Positions 42,131 through 50,443 are shown, numbered from the stretch's first letter. The stretch is DNA of 64,000 nucleotides from an uncultured Eggerthella sp. (GCA_900542525.1 UQNZ01000007.1:10075-74074), one strand, 5' to 3'. Translations and numbers: made by a program. Notes: a model not told the origin generated them from the sequence alone.

Positions 42131-42173
42131 ACGCAGGATTTCCGACCCTGCGTCCCTCAAGCTTACCTGAGGG
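42131..42173 (-). other. two small hairpins in front of rplE
   Basis: Inverted repeats ACGCAGG/CCCTGCGT and CCCTCA/TGAGGG, side by side, about 30 bp upstream of the rplE start. Function unknown; together with the palindrome at 42262-42365 they fill the 262-bp rplX-rplE gap. Confidence 0.4.
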
Positions 42174-42261
42174 TCATAGCCCTTCCGAAAGCGTTTCTAA
42201 AAACATCAGAAGAGCACCGTTGTTGATATGCTCAGCAACGAAAGCCTAAAGATTTGAGCAT

Positions 42262-42365
42262 AAAAGTGTTGGGGTGCTTCTTATGAACGCGTCTTCGAAC
42301 CGAGCTGACTTCGTTCAGTGACGTGTTCGAAGAGAGCGTTCAGAAGGAGTGCATCCAACGCTTTT
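42262..42365. repeat. intergenic palindromic element, copy 2 (~105 bp)
   Basis: Long imperfect inverted repeat: AAAAGTGTTGG/CCAACGCTTTT at the ends, then GAACGC/GCGTTC, CTTCGAAC/GTTCGAAG, CTGAC/TTCAG, loop TTCG. It touches the rplX stop codon and interrupts the spc operon. Confidence 0.65.
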
Positions 42366-42678
42366 AGTCCAAATCTTTGCCGCATTTGTTGCAAACGCGA
42401 ATCTTCTTGCCGTTCTCACGACGATTATTGATGCGCGTAGGCTTCTTGCAATCCGGACAAATGACCGCGACGTTGGAAACATGGATCGGTGCTTCCATCT
42501 CAGAAATACCACCCGAAGGATTAGCCTGCGTGGGGCGGAGATGCTTCTTCACCACGTTGACCTTCTCAACCTTAACGCGCTGCTTCTGCGGGTAGGCCTC
42601 CAGAACGACGCCTTCTGCGCCAGCATCTTTACCAGTGAGAACGCGTACGCGATCGCCCTTTTTGACGTTCATTTTCAT
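42364..42678 (-). CDS. rplX: 50S ribosomal protein L24
   Basis: 104 residues. KOW motif KKGDRVRVLTGKDAGAEGVV, followed by VNVVKKHLRPTQANPSGGIS and a C-terminal part with cysteines (CPDCKKPTR, CNKCGKDLD) as in many Gram-positive L24. An early assembly protein of the large subunit. The stop abuts palindrome copy 2. Confidence 0.96.
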   Translation of the reverse strand: MKMNVKKGDRVRVLTGKDAGAEGVVLEAYPQKQRVKVEKVNVVKKHLRPTQANPSGGISEMEAPIHVSNVAVICPDCKKPTRINNRRENGKKIRVCNKCGKDLD

Positions 42679-42691
42679 GTCCTTAACCCCC

Positions 42692-43060
42692 TTACAGCGT
42701 TTCCGGTGCCAAAGACACGATCTTCATGTACTTCTTATCGCGAAGCTCACGTGCGACCGGACCGAAGATACGCGTGCCCCTCGGTGCGCCATTGGCATCG
42801 ATGAGCACCGCAGCGTTCTGATCGAACTTGATATAGCTGCCGTCGCTGCGACGAACTTCCTTCTTCACGCGAACGACCACACAGCGGACGACTTCGCCTT
42901 TTTTGATGTTGCCATTCGGCATTGCTTCTTTAACGCTGCAAACGATAACGTCACCAAGACCGGCATAACGGCGTTTAGAGCCACCGAGGACCTTGATGCA
43001 CTGCACTTTACGTGCGCCGGAGTTATCGGCAACGGAAAGCATGCTCTGCATTTGAATCAT
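42692..43060 (-). CDS. rplN: 50S ribosomal protein L14
   Basis: 122 residues: MIQMQSMLSVADNSGARKVQ, then YAGLGDVIVCSVKEAMPNGN and GTRIFGPVARELRDKKYMKI. Very conserved; sits at the subunit interface. Starts 43 bp after rpsQ. Confidence 0.97.
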   Translation of the reverse strand: MIQMQSMLSVADNSGARKVQCIKVLGGSKRRYAGLGDVIVCSVKEAMPNGNIKKGEVVRCVVVRVKKEVRRSDGSYIKFDQNAAVLIDANGAPRGTRIFGPVARELRDKKYMKIVSLAPETL

Positions 43061-43103
43061 GTGCTTATCCCTTCCGATGATAGCTAAGTAGTAACAGACG
43101 TTA

Positions 43104-43364
43104 CTACTTAGCCTTCTCTACGATCTCGAGGAGACGCCAGCGCTTCAGCTTCGACAGAGGACGGGTCTCCATAACGGTTACAACGTCTCCCACGCCTGCT
43201 TCGTTATTCTCGTCATGCGTGTGGAGCTTCTTGGTGCTGTTCACCATCTTGCCGTAGACCGGGTGAGGCTTACGTTCCATGATTTCAACAACACAGGTCT
43301 TATCACCAGATGCGCTTACAACCACGCCCTGGCGAACTTTACGAGAATTGCGTTCTTCAGCCAT
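43104..43364 (-). CDS. rpsQ: 30S ribosomal protein S17
   Basis: 86 residues: RKVRQGVVVSASGDKTCVVE and HPVYGKMVNSTKKLHTHDEN, then GDVVTVMETRPLSKLKRWRL. Primary 16S rRNA-binding protein. It starts 31 bp after the rpmC stop. Confidence 0.97.
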   Translation of the reverse strand: MAEERNSRKVRQGVVVSASGDKTCVVEIMERKPHPVYGKMVNSTKKLHTHDENNEAGVGDVVTVMETRPLSKLKRWRLLEIVEKAK

Positions 43365-43395
43365 TATTCTCTACCTTTCTAACAGTTCGCGTGAG

Positions 43396-43590
43396 CTATG
43401 CGCTCATCTCACGGGCGCGCATCTCGGTTTGGATGCGAGCGATGTCCTTCTTAACTTCCTTGACACGGGCAGTGTTATCGAGCTGACCGGTTGCCATCTG
43501 GAAACGCAGATTGAAAAGCTCTGCGCGCGCTTCTTTGAGCTTCGACTGCAGATCGTCAGCCGAAAGTGCGCGGATCTCTACTGCTTTCAT
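43396..43590 (-). CDS. rpmC: 50S ribosomal protein L29
   Basis: 64 residues, helical hairpin: MKAVEIRALSADDLQSKLKE, LFNLRFQMATGQL, VKKDIARIQTEMRAREM. Sits near the exit tunnel by L23. Directly adjacent to rplP with no gap. Confidence 0.96.
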   Translation of the reverse strand: MKAVEIRALSADDLQSKLKEARAELFNLRFQMATGQLDNTARVKEVKKDIARIQTEMRAREMSA

Positions 43591-44010
43591 TTATTCCTGC
43601 CCTTCTTCACGCTTGACGATCTTGCACTTGATGGGCAATTTGTTGATTGCAAGGCGGAGTGCATCACGTGCGGTTTCGTCATCAACGCCGTCGATCTCGA
43701 ACATAATACGACCGGGCTTCACAACAGCTACCCAACCCTCTGGGTTGCCCTTGCCCTTACCCATACGGGTTTCAGCAGGCTTCTTGGTGATGGGCTTATC
43801 GGGGAAGATCGTGATCCAGACATTACCCGTACGATTCATGCGGCGGGTCATTGCGATACGAGCAGCTTCGATCTGACGATTGGTGATCCAATGACGATCG
43901 AGTGCCTGAATGCCCCAAGATCCGAAGTTGAGCTTGGTGCCACCTTTGGCATTGCCCTTCATCGAACCACGCTGCACCTTACGGTGCTTAACACGCTTTG
44001 GTACTAACAT
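43591..44010 (-). CDS. rplP: 50S ribosomal protein L16
   Basis: 139 residues: MLVPKRVKHRKVQRGSMKGN, then RQIEAARIAMTRRMNRTGNV and FPDKPITKKPAETRMGKGKG. Near the A site. The start shares a base with the rpsC stop (TAATG). Confidence 0.97.
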   Translation of the reverse strand: MLVPKRVKHRKVQRGSMKGNAKGGTKLNFGSWGIQALDRHWITNRQIEAARIAMTRRMNRTGNVWITIFPDKPITKKPAETRMGKGKGNPEGWVAVVKPGRIMFEIDGVDDETARDALRLAINKLPIKCKIVKREEGQE

Positions 44011-44720
44011 TATTTATCACCCCTGTCGTTGTTGCGACGGCGGCCGCGATTAGGACGCGAGGAACCTTCGAGTGCTGGCTGCGGAGCCTTCTGACCCGGA
44101 AGCACTTCGCCGTGATAGACCCAAACCTGGATACCGATCGAACCCATGGTGGTTGCAGCCGTAGCGAAACCATAGTCGATCTTCGCGCGGAGGGTGTGCA
44201 GAGGCACACGGCCTTCGCGATACCACTCACGACGGCTCATCTCAGCGCCGCCAAGACGGCCAGAGCACTGAATACGGATGCCCTTAGCGCCACTCTTCAT
44301 GGCGGACTGAACAGCCTTGCGCATTGCGCGACGGAATGCGACACGATTCTCGAGCTGCTCTGCAACAGACTGAGCAATGAGCACAGCATCAAGTTCGGGG
44401 CGCTTCACTTCAACGACCTCGACCGAAACGGTGCCGTTTGCGATCTCGTTGAGCTTCTTGCGAAGAGCGTCGACTTCGGCACCCTTCTTGCCGATTACCA
44501 CACCGGGACGCGACGTGGTGATGATGACCTTGATCTTGTCGCCTGCACGCTCGATCTCGACGTGTGAGACAGCGGCATGGGCAAGCTGCTTGTTCAAGAA
44601 CTTGCGGATAGCCAGGTCGTTTTCAAGGTTTTTCGCATAGTCTTTATCTGAATACCAGCGGCTACGCCAGTCTTCCGTAATACCGAGACGGAAGCCGGTA
44701 GGGCTAACTTTCTGACCCAT
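44010..44720 (-). CDS. rpsC: 30S ribosomal protein S3
   Basis: 236 residues from the ATG at 44720, with GGAGG inside the end of rplV; a longer in-frame start within rplV is rejected. MGQKVSPTGFRLGITEDWRS, KH domain with VIGKKGAEVDALRKKL, and GGAEMSRREWYREGRVPLHT. The tail is short, asparagine- and arginine-rich. Confidence 0.97.
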   Translation of the reverse strand: MGQKVSPTGFRLGITEDWRSRWYSDKDYAKNLENDLAIRKFLNKQLAHAAVSHVEIERAGDKIKVIITTSRPGVVIGKKGAEVDALRKKLNEIANGTVSVEVVEVKRPELDAVLIAQSVAEQLENRVAFRRAMRKAVQSAMKSGAKGIRIQCSGRLGGAEMSRREWYREGRVPLHTLRAKIDYGFATAATTMGSIGIQVWVYHGEVLPGQKAPQPALEGSSRPNRGRRRNNDRGDK

Positions 44721-44721
44721 A

Positions 44722-45063
44722 CTATGCCTCCTCTCCGTTAGATACGATGATGGTGATGTGGCTGGTGCGCTTGCGGATACGGGATGCCGAACCCTTTGCA
44801 CGCGGACGAATGCGCTTCATGGTGGGGCCTTCGTCGGCGTAGCAGGCGCTCACCACGAGACGATCGGGGTTGGTGAGACCCTTCTGTGCTGCATTTGCAA
44901 CAGCAGAGTTAAGCGTTTTCTCGATGATCTCTGCAACCGCACGGTTGGTGAAGCGCAGGGTTTCCTGTGCCTTCACCACGTTCTTGCCGCGAATCTGATC
45001 GAGCACGATGCGTGCTTTACGAGGTGAAACGCGCACATAGCGAGTTATTGCTCTAGCTTCCAT
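44722..45063 (-). CDS. rplV: 50S ribosomal protein L22
   Basis: 113 residues: ARAITRYVRVSPRKARIVLD, LRFTNRAVAEIIEKTLNSAV, and the tunnel hairpin ending KRIRPRAKGSASRIRKRTSH. The hairpin lines the exit tunnel where macrolides bind; it looks normal. Confidence 0.97.
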   Translation of the reverse strand: MEARAITRYVRVSPRKARIVLDQIRGKNVVKAQETLRFTNRAVAEIIEKTLNSAVANAAQKGLTNPDRLVVSACYADEGPTMKRIRPRAKGSASRIRKRTSHITIIVSNGEEA

Positions 45064-45076
45064 GTTTCACCCTTTC

Positions 45077-45334
45077 TTATTTGTCGTGACCGCGGAAGGT
45101 GCGGGTTGGAGCGAATTCTCCAAGTTTATGACCGACCATAGATTCTGAAATGTAGACCGGTACATGCTTGCGACCATCATGAACAGCGATGGTGTGACCG
45201 ACCATTTCTGGGAAGATGGTCGATGAGCGAGACCAAGTCTTGATGACATGCTTATCGCCTGATTCGTTCATCGCAATGATGCGTTCGAGCAGGCGCGGCT
45301 CAACAAAGGGGCCTTTTTTCAAACTTCTACTCAA
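45077..45334 (-). CDS. rpsS: 30S ribosomal protein S19
   Basis: 85 residues: MSRSLKKGPFVEPRLLERII, then KTWSRSSTIFPEMVGHTIAV and GHKLGEFAPTRTFRGH. Forms the head of the small subunit with S13. It follows rplB by 23 bp. Confidence 0.97.
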   Translation of the reverse strand: MSRSLKKGPFVEPRLLERIIAMNESGDKHVIKTWSRSSTIFPEMVGHTIAVHDGRKHVPVYISESMVGHKLGEFAPTRTFRGHDK

Positions 45335-45357
45335 TGTTTCTCCTCAAACTTAAAGCG

Positions 45358-46188
45358 CTACTTCTTGCGACGACGGATAATCAAGCGGCTCGAAGCCTTC
45401 TTGGGATTGCGGGTACGATGGCCCTTGGTGGGAACGCCCCACGGAGTGACCGGATGGCGACCAGAGGACTTGTTCTTGCCCTCGCCACCACCATGCGGAT
45501 GGTCGACCGGGTTCATGACCGTACCGCGAACGCTCGGGCGAATGCCCTTCCAGCGATTACGACCAGCTTTACCGACCTTGATGTTGCTGTGCTCAGCGTT
45601 GCCGACTTCACCGACGGTTGCGCGGCACGTAACGAGCACGCGGCGCATTTCGGAAGAAGGCATGCGCAGGATAGCGTAATCGCCTTCCTTACCCATGAGC
45701 TGGATGCTGGTGCCAGCGCTGCGAGCGAGGGCAGCACCGCGGCCCGGCTGGAGCTCAACAGCATGGACGAGCGTACCAACGGGAATAGCGGAAAGCGGCA
45801 GTGCGTTGCCGGGCTTGATGTCTGCATCGGTGCCGGAGATGATGGTCTCGCCAACATTCAGGCCGCGCGGATGAAGGATGTAGCGCTTTTCGCCGTCTGC
45901 ATAATGAAGCAGTGCGATGCGCGCAGAACGATTCGGATCGTATTCGATGGTGGCAACTTTAGCGGGAATGCCGTCTTTGTTGCGCTTGAAGTCGATCACG
46001 CGATAACGGCGCTTCACGCCGCCACCCTGATGACGGGTGGTAATACGGCCGTTGTTGTTACGACCAGCCTTCTTGGGCAGAGGACGCAGAAGAGACTTTT
46101 CCGGAGTAGTGCTGGTGATGTCAGCAAAATCGGAAACAGTCTGGAAGCGCCTGCCGGGGCTTGTGGGCTTGTACTGTTTAACTCCCAT
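45358..46188 (-). CDS. rplB: 50S ribosomal protein L2
   Basis: 276 residues from the ATG at 46188 (AAAGGAA); an ATG 36 bp upstream has no such box. GVKQYKPTSPGRRFQTVSDF, then GRNNNGRITTRHQGGGVKRR and NPVDHPHGGGEGKNKSSGRH with the histidine important for peptidyl transfer. In most bacteria rplB directly follows rplW in one operon; here they are 2.7 kb apart and rplB has its own promoter (46342-46370). Confidence 0.97.
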   Translation of the reverse strand: MGVKQYKPTSPGRRFQTVSDFADITSTTPEKSLLRPLPKKAGRNNNGRITTRHQGGGVKRRYRVIDFKRNKDGIPAKVATIEYDPNRSARIALLHYADGEKRYILHPRGLNVGETIISGTDADIKPGNALPLSAIPVGTLVHAVELQPGRGAALARSAGTSIQLMGKEGDYAILRMPSSEMRRVLVTCRATVGEVGNAEHSNIKVGKAGRNRWKGIRPSVRGTVMNPVDHPHGGGEGKNKSSGRHPVTPWGVPTKGHRTRNPKKASSRLIIRRRKK

Positions 46189-46297
46189 TTTTTTCCTTTC
46201 TACGGGTAAAGCCGAATTGCTCAACCCTCTTCTCTTGTGTGGACTCCATCACCGCCAAGGCTTCTTTTGGGAGAAAGAAACCGACGATTCCGAGTTT

Positions 46298-46319
46298 CCA
46301 CGCGTCCGGGTGTATCCAT
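46298..46319 (-). promoter_or_regulatory. 22-bp translation-operon element, copy 2 (rplB leader)
   Basis: Nearly identical to 53962-53983 (one base differs). Here it lies downstream of the -10 box, about 16 bp into the predicted rplB leader, not upstream of a -35. Confidence 0.5.
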
Positions 46320-46341
46320 ACAGAGTCAGACGCAAATGAAA

Positions 46342-46370
46342 AGTATACGGGTGTGCACGCGCGGTTTCAA
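46342..46370 (-). promoter_or_regulatory. sigma-A promoter of the rplB operon
   Basis: Minus strand TTGAAA (46365-46370), 17-bp spacer, TATACT (46342-46347). Start expected near 46335, giving a leader of about 147 nt before rplB. Confidence 0.75.
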
Positions 46371-46430
46371 GAATAATTTTCGCAGTTCGTTATAAACGGG
46401 TAAGCGGCGCGATAAACGGCACGGTTCAAG

Positions 46431-46616
46431 CTAATCCCAGGGATTAGGTTCGAAGAGCGGACGGGTATCGGGAACGTCGGCATAAGGGTGATAGCCATCG
46501 TCGTCTTCAGTGATGTCGCGAAACTGCGGCGTGGCAGGCTGTTCGCTCCCCTGCTTGGTTGCCTCTGTTTCTACTTGAGAAGGAAGCGGCGTTGAACACG
46601 GCTTCAAGCTATACAT
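46431..46616 (-). CDS. small acidic protein of unknown function
   Basis: 61 residues with an excellent AGGAGG box. Proline-, glutamate- and aspartate-rich, ITEDDDGYHPYADVPDTRP in the middle, end FEPNPWD; no membrane segment or known motif. Likely disordered. It lies upstream of the rplB promoter in the same direction and divergent to the gamma-subunit-like gene, with a dyad at 46647-46702 between them. Coding potential is supported by the ribosome-binding site, not by recognised homology. Confidence 0.6.
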   Translation of the reverse strand: MYSLKPCSTPLPSQVETEATKQGSEQPATPQFRDITEDDDGYHPYADVPDTRPLFEPNPWD

Positions 46617-46646
46617 ACGCTCCTCCTGTCTTCGCGCTCAAAAAAT

Positions 46647-46702
46647 TTCGCCATAAAGTATGGTTTTGTCGTATTTACTCTACAACAAAACCAGGTGGCG
46701 AA
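46647..46702. repeat. nested inverted repeat between divergent small ORF and atpG-like gene
   Basis: Outer arms TTCGCCA/TGGCGAA (46647-46653, 46696-46702) enclose inner arms GGTTTTGT/ACAAAACC (46662-46669, 46685-46692). AT-rich centre. Placed where a shared operator or a cruciform would lie. Confidence 0.6.
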
Positions 46703-46783
46703 TTACAACTTATACAACGAAGGGAAAATGCTCTCGTTTTTTGCTACGCTAAAGAGAGAAGGTGCGGAACAAAGAAAGGGCGC

Positions 46784-47728
46784 ATGGGAAACCTGCACGA
46801 CATATCTCGTCGGATCTCTTCGGTTGCTTCGACGCGCAAGATCACCTCCACTATGGAGATGGTCGCGAAAACGAAGATCTATCGCTCTCAACGACGCGTC
46901 TCACGCGCTGAACCGTATGCGCGCGTCATGCGCGAGATGCTCACGAACATGGCTGAAGAGTACGCCGATCCTGTTCCGCTCGCCACACCCCACGACGATA
47001 TACGACACAGCGCCGTCATCGTTATCACTTCCGATCGCGGACTATGCGGACATTTCAATAACGACGTGTTGCGCCTTGCTGAAAAGCGCGTGCGAACCTG
47101 TGAGCAAGAAGGCAAGCGGGTGAGCTTGATCCTGTGCGGCAAAGTTGCGGTGAACTTCTTCAAGCATAAAGGCTATGAACCGATACAATCATTCATTGAT
47201 CAATCGGCTTCTCCCACCATCGAACAAGCCGATGCGATAGCAGATTACCTGGTTGAATACTACCTCGCGAACGAGCTTGACGAAGCCTTCGCGCTCTACA
47301 ACCACCATCATGGGATTCTTTCGCAAACTCCCGTGGAATGGCGTTTGATGCCGATCGACATGGCTGCATTCGATCCACATCACGTGCGCTTCAGCGGCGG
47401 CATCAGCGAGAGGGATCCGCGACTGAAGAACTTAATGGGACGCATCAACTACGAACCGAATCGCGCCTATGTGCTCGAGCGTCTCCTGCCTGAATACTTG
47501 GCGGGCTATATCTATTACATGCTCATCAATTCAGCTGCCGGCGAACAGGTCGCGCGCCAGATCGCCATGCGCAGCGCAACCGACAACGCCGATGACATCC
47601 TCTCCGAACTGCATTTGCTCTATAACCACATGCGCCAGGATGCCATCACCACTGAACTGAACGAGATCGTGGGTGGCGAAGATGCGCTCGAGGATACGTT
47701 TGTTCCTCGTGCGAGAAAATTCTTCTAG
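46784..47728 (+). CDS. orphan F-type ATP synthase gamma-subunit-like protein
   Basis: 314 residues from the ATG at 46784 (AAAGAAAGGG box); a reading frame reaching 225 bp further upstream is not gamma-like. N-terminal LHDISRRISSVASTRKITST and MEMVAKTKIYRSQRRVS match the first helix of gamma; VIVITSDRGLCGHFNNDVLR the Rossmann-like core; RQDAITTELNEIVGGEDAL the last helix. So the full rotor-shaft protein is present. No other ATP-synthase gene is near. It is on the plus strand inside an otherwise minus-strand ribosomal cluster. May be the only gamma gene of the cell or a paralogue with a new role. Confidence 0.85.
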   Translation: MGNLHDISRRISSVASTRKITSTMEMVAKTKIYRSQRRVSRAEPYARVMREMLTNMAEEYADPVPLATPHDDIRHSAVIVITSDRGLCGHFNNDVLRLAEKRVRTCEQEGKRVSLILCGKVAVNFFKHKGYEPIQSFIDQSASPTIEQADAIADYLVEYYLANELDEAFALYNHHHGILSQTPVEWRLMPIDMAAFDPHHVRFSGGISERDPRLKNLMGRINYEPNRAYVLERLLPEYLAGYIYYMLINSAAGEQVARQIAMRSATDNADDILSELHLLYNHMRQDAITTELNEIVGGEDALEDTFVPRARKFF

Positions 47729-47779
47729 CCGTACATCCGCTTCAGCTCGATCGATGCTTTGAAGCGAATCCGCTTGCAG

Positions 47780-48694
47780 CTAAGCTTGTGCAGTAGCCTC
47801 AACGATGCAGAAGTCAGTCTCGCGATGTTCGCGCAGCACTCCCATCATCTCGCGTGTGAGAGAGTGATCATTATCGGTAAGAAGCTCTTCACGGTCAAGC
47901 CACTCTGCGAACGAAAGCTCGTTTTCATCAAGATCGATCCTGGAATCACCTTCGAGTTCGCAGAAGAAGCCGAAGAGAAGCGAGCTTGAGTCGGGCCAGG
48001 GTTGACTCTTGTAGTACCGCAAGTTCTTCACACGCAAGCCCACTTCTTCCATTACTTCACGATGAACCGTTTGCTCGACGGTCTCCCCCATCTCGCAATA
48101 GCCCGCAATGAGCGCATAGTTTGCATAGGGGCGTCCTTTATAGCGCGTTGCGAGCACCTTGCCATCGGGACGCGTGATCGCAACGATGACCGCCGGAAAT
48201 ACCTTCGGGAAGATCATAAGACCACACGCAGGACAGCGCATCATGCGCTCCACGCGATCGTGTTCGGTCTTAGCACCACAGCGTCCACAGTACTGCGATG
48301 ATTCGTACCAGTTCCAGTACTCATGCCCCGCCATGAGAGCAAAGCGCTCCCGTTTCGGATGGTACTCGATAAGCTTTTGCAAAGGGAGCAAAGCCCATCC
48401 ATCCACTCGAGAAGAGGCATCATACGGTTGATGCGCAAGCACGCCATCGATCGCTTCATCAGGAATCTCCGTCATGAAATAGGCATCTTCACCCACTGCG
48501 AACAGATAGATCGCACGCACTTTTTCAAGTTCGCTCTCATCGAAGAAATCGGCAAAGAGCGGTGCACGCATCGCACCTTCTTCAACGAAAGCCAGCACCT
48601 GTTTCCCGCGGTAGATAATGATCTTGTCTTCGAGCACTGGTGCTCTGAAGGAAATATCGTTGTTATAGGCTGCGGGCGCGATGTCGTGAAGCAT
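47780..48694 (-). CDS. nudC: NADH pyrophosphatase (NudC)
   Basis: 304 residues from the ATG at 48694 (AAGGAGAG). Zinc ribbon YCGRCGAKT...MRCPACGLM near the middle; Nudix box GYCEMGETVEQTVHREVMEE followed by VGL; and the NudC-specific SQPWPDSSSLLFGF. It hydrolyses NAD(H) to NMN and AMP and removes NAD caps from RNA. It lies 189 bp after rplW, behind a terminator, so it may have its own promoter or use read-through. Convergent to the gamma-like gene. Confidence 0.92.
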   Translation of the reverse strand: MLHDIAPAAYNNDISFRAPVLEDKIIIYRGKQVLAFVEEGAMRAPLFADFFDESELEKVRAIYLFAVGEDAYFMTEIPDEAIDGVLAHQPYDASSRVDGWALLPLQKLIEYHPKRERFALMAGHEYWNWYESSQYCGRCGAKTEHDRVERMMRCPACGLMIFPKVFPAVIVAITRPDGKVLATRYKGRPYANYALIAGYCEMGETVEQTVHREVMEEVGLRVKNLRYYKSQPWPDSSSLLFGFFCELEGDSRIDLDENELSFAEWLDREELLTDNDHSLTREMMGVLREHRETDFCIVEATAQA

Positions 48695-48821
48695 GTCTCT
48701 CTCCTTGAAGCTGCCAATCTTCCGCTCATTATATACCTGTAAGCAACAGCGCCCATGAGGCACTTGAATTACCCTGAATGGCCGAGATGACGAACGACCG
48801 GGTAGTTTACCACCTTCGTCA

Positions 48822-48850
48822 TAAAAAAGGAGCTGGCGTGAACCAGCTCC
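48822..48850 (-). terminator. terminator after rplW
   Basis: Minus strand: GGAGCTGG/CCAGCTCC stem, 6-nt loop, then six T. It closes rpsL-rpsG-fusA-rpsJ-rplC-rplD-rplW. Confidence 0.88.
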
Positions 48851-48882
48851 CGTAAGGACAAGATATGTCCGATAAGCCTACT

Positions 48883-49167
48883 CTACTGAGCGAAGATCTC
48901 GATGGTGTCGCCTTCAGCGAGCGTGACCATAGCCTTCTTCCAGGTACGAGTCGGGCCAACGTGATAACGCACGCGCTTGGGCTTGGGCTTAACGTTAAGA
49001 GTGTTCACCTTAACGACCGTTACATTGAAGATCTCTTCGATAGCCTGGCTGATCTCAACCTTGTTGGCATCTTTTGCAACCTCAAACGTGTAAACGTTCT
49101 CGTCCATCATGTCGTAGGAGTGTTCCGTAATGATGGGGCGGATGATAACTTCGCGTGGATCCTTCAT
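48883..49167 (-). CDS. rplW: 50S ribosomal protein L23
   Basis: 94 residues: PREVIIRPIITEHSYDMMDE, then YTFEVAKDANKVEISQAIEE and NTLNVKPKPKRVRYHVGPTR. At the tunnel exit; docks trigger factor and SRP. Last gene of the str/S10-front unit. Overlaps rplD by one base. Confidence 0.97.
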   Translation of the reverse strand: MKDPREVIIRPIITEHSYDMMDENVYTFEVAKDANKVEISQAIEEIFNVTVVKVNTLNVKPKPKRVRYHVGPTRTWKKAMVTLAEGDTIEIFAQ

Positions 49168-49793
49168 TATGCAAGCACCTCCTCGATGCGATCAAGCACA
49201 GCGCTCGTTACTACGAGGGCCTTATTGTCGATGAAATCGTAGGTGTTGAGCTCGGATGCTGCAAGCACGCGAACACCGGGGATATTACGGAAAGAAAGAT
49301 ATCCGTTGACGTTGTCGTCCTCAAGGATGAGCGTGATGCGCTTACCGTCCAAGCCGAGCTTAGCGAGGATCGCAGCTGCTTCATTCGTAGAAGGCTTGTC
49401 GAACGTGATGGAATCAACCACGACAAACTCATTGTCAGCGAACTTAGCAGAGAGCGCAGAGCGCATAGCCAGCTTGATGACCTTCGAAGGCACCTTGAAC
49501 GCATAGGAACGAGGATGCGGGCCAAAGACGGTGCCACCGCCTGCCCATTGAGGAGCACGGATGGTACCCTGACGAGCACGACCAGTGCCCTTCTGGCGCC
49601 ATGGCTTCTTACCGCCACCGCGAACCTGGCCGCGCGTGAGCGTGTTGTGCGTGCCTGCACGGCGCGCTGCGCGCTGTGAACGAACGACCTCATGCATAGC
49701 ATGCATGTTCGGTTCGATCTCAAAAACGCTCGCAGCAAGTTCAGCGCTACCCGCTTTTTTGCCGCTCGTGTTTTTTACATCAATAGTAGTCAT
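49167..49793 (-). CDS. rplD: 50S ribosomal protein L4
   Basis: 208 residues: MHEVVRSQRAARRAGTHNTL, RGGGKKPWRQKGTGRARQGT (tunnel loop), then LPKVIKLAMRSAL-like core and the end VLDRIEEVLA. L4 is the classical S10-operon repressor in some bacteria; whether it can reach the separated rplB operon here is open. Confidence 0.97.
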   Translation of the reverse strand: MTTIDVKNTSGKKAGSAELAASVFEIEPNMHAMHEVVRSQRAARRAGTHNTLTRGQVRGGGKKPWRQKGTGRARQGTIRAPQWAGGGTVFGPHPRSYAFKVPSKVIKLAMRSALSAKFADNEFVVVDSITFDKPSTNEAAAILAKLGLDGKRITLILEDDNVNGYLSFRNIPGVRVLAASELNTYDFIDNKALVVTSAVLDRIEEVLA

Positions 49794-49819
49794 AATCTAA
49801 AAACTCCTTCGCAGTGTAT

Positions 49820-50443
49820 TTAAGCCATACGAATGCGAACTACACCATTTTTGCCACCGGGCACGGAGCCCTTCAGCAAAATGAGGTTCATATCTTCGTC
49901 AACACGAACAACTTCAAGATTCTTGGTGGTGATGGTATCGCAACCCATGTGGCCCGGAAGGCGAACGCCTTTGAACACACGCGAGGGGCTTGCGCACTGA
50001 CCGATCGAACCAGGAGCACGATGGAAGTGAGCACCATGTCCACCAGGGCCGCCACCAAAGTTGTAGCGACGCATAACACCAGCGAAGCCTTTGCCCTTAG
50101 AAGTGCCCGTTACGTCGACCTTCCTCACCTCTGCGAAGTTCGCAACGGTAACCTTTTCGCCGAGCTCATGCTCGGAAGCAGAATCGACGCGTACTTCACG
50201 CAGATGACGCATGGGAGAAACGCCATGCTTAGCGAAGTGACCGCCCATGGGCTTGTTAACCTTGTTCTCCTTGATGGTACCGAAACCGAGCTGAACTGCT
50301 TCGTAACCATCGGTCTCGGTGGTCTTGATCTGGCAGACCGTGTTCGGTGCTGCTTCGATGACCGTAACAGGAATGACCGTACCGTCTTCGTCGAAGAGCT
50401 GAGTCATACCAACTTTAGTTCCGTAGATAGCATTAATCATCAA
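49820..50443 (-). CDS. rplC: 50S ribosomal protein L3
   Basis: 207 residues: NAIYGTKVGMTQLFDEDGTV, then GFAGVMRRYNFGGGPGGHGA and LPGHMGCDTITTKNLEVVRV. The second Met could also be the start. L3 nucleates 50S assembly. Confidence 0.97.
   Translation of the reverse strand: MMINAIYGTKVGMTQLFDEDGTVIPVTVIEAAPNTVCQIKTTETDGYEAVQLGFGTIKENKVNKPMGGHFAKHGVSPMRHLREVRVDSASEHELGEKVTVANFAEVRKVDVTGTSKGKGFAGVMRRYNFGGGPGGHGAHFHRAPGSIGQCASPSRVFKGVRLPGHMGCDTITTKNLEVVRVDEDMNLILLKGSVPGGKNGVVRIRMA

Noticed and set aside
46559..46783. N-terminal extension of the gamma-subunit-like protein
   Set aside because: The open frame runs across the divergent promoter region and the inverted repeat; the good ribosome-binding site and family start are at 46784.
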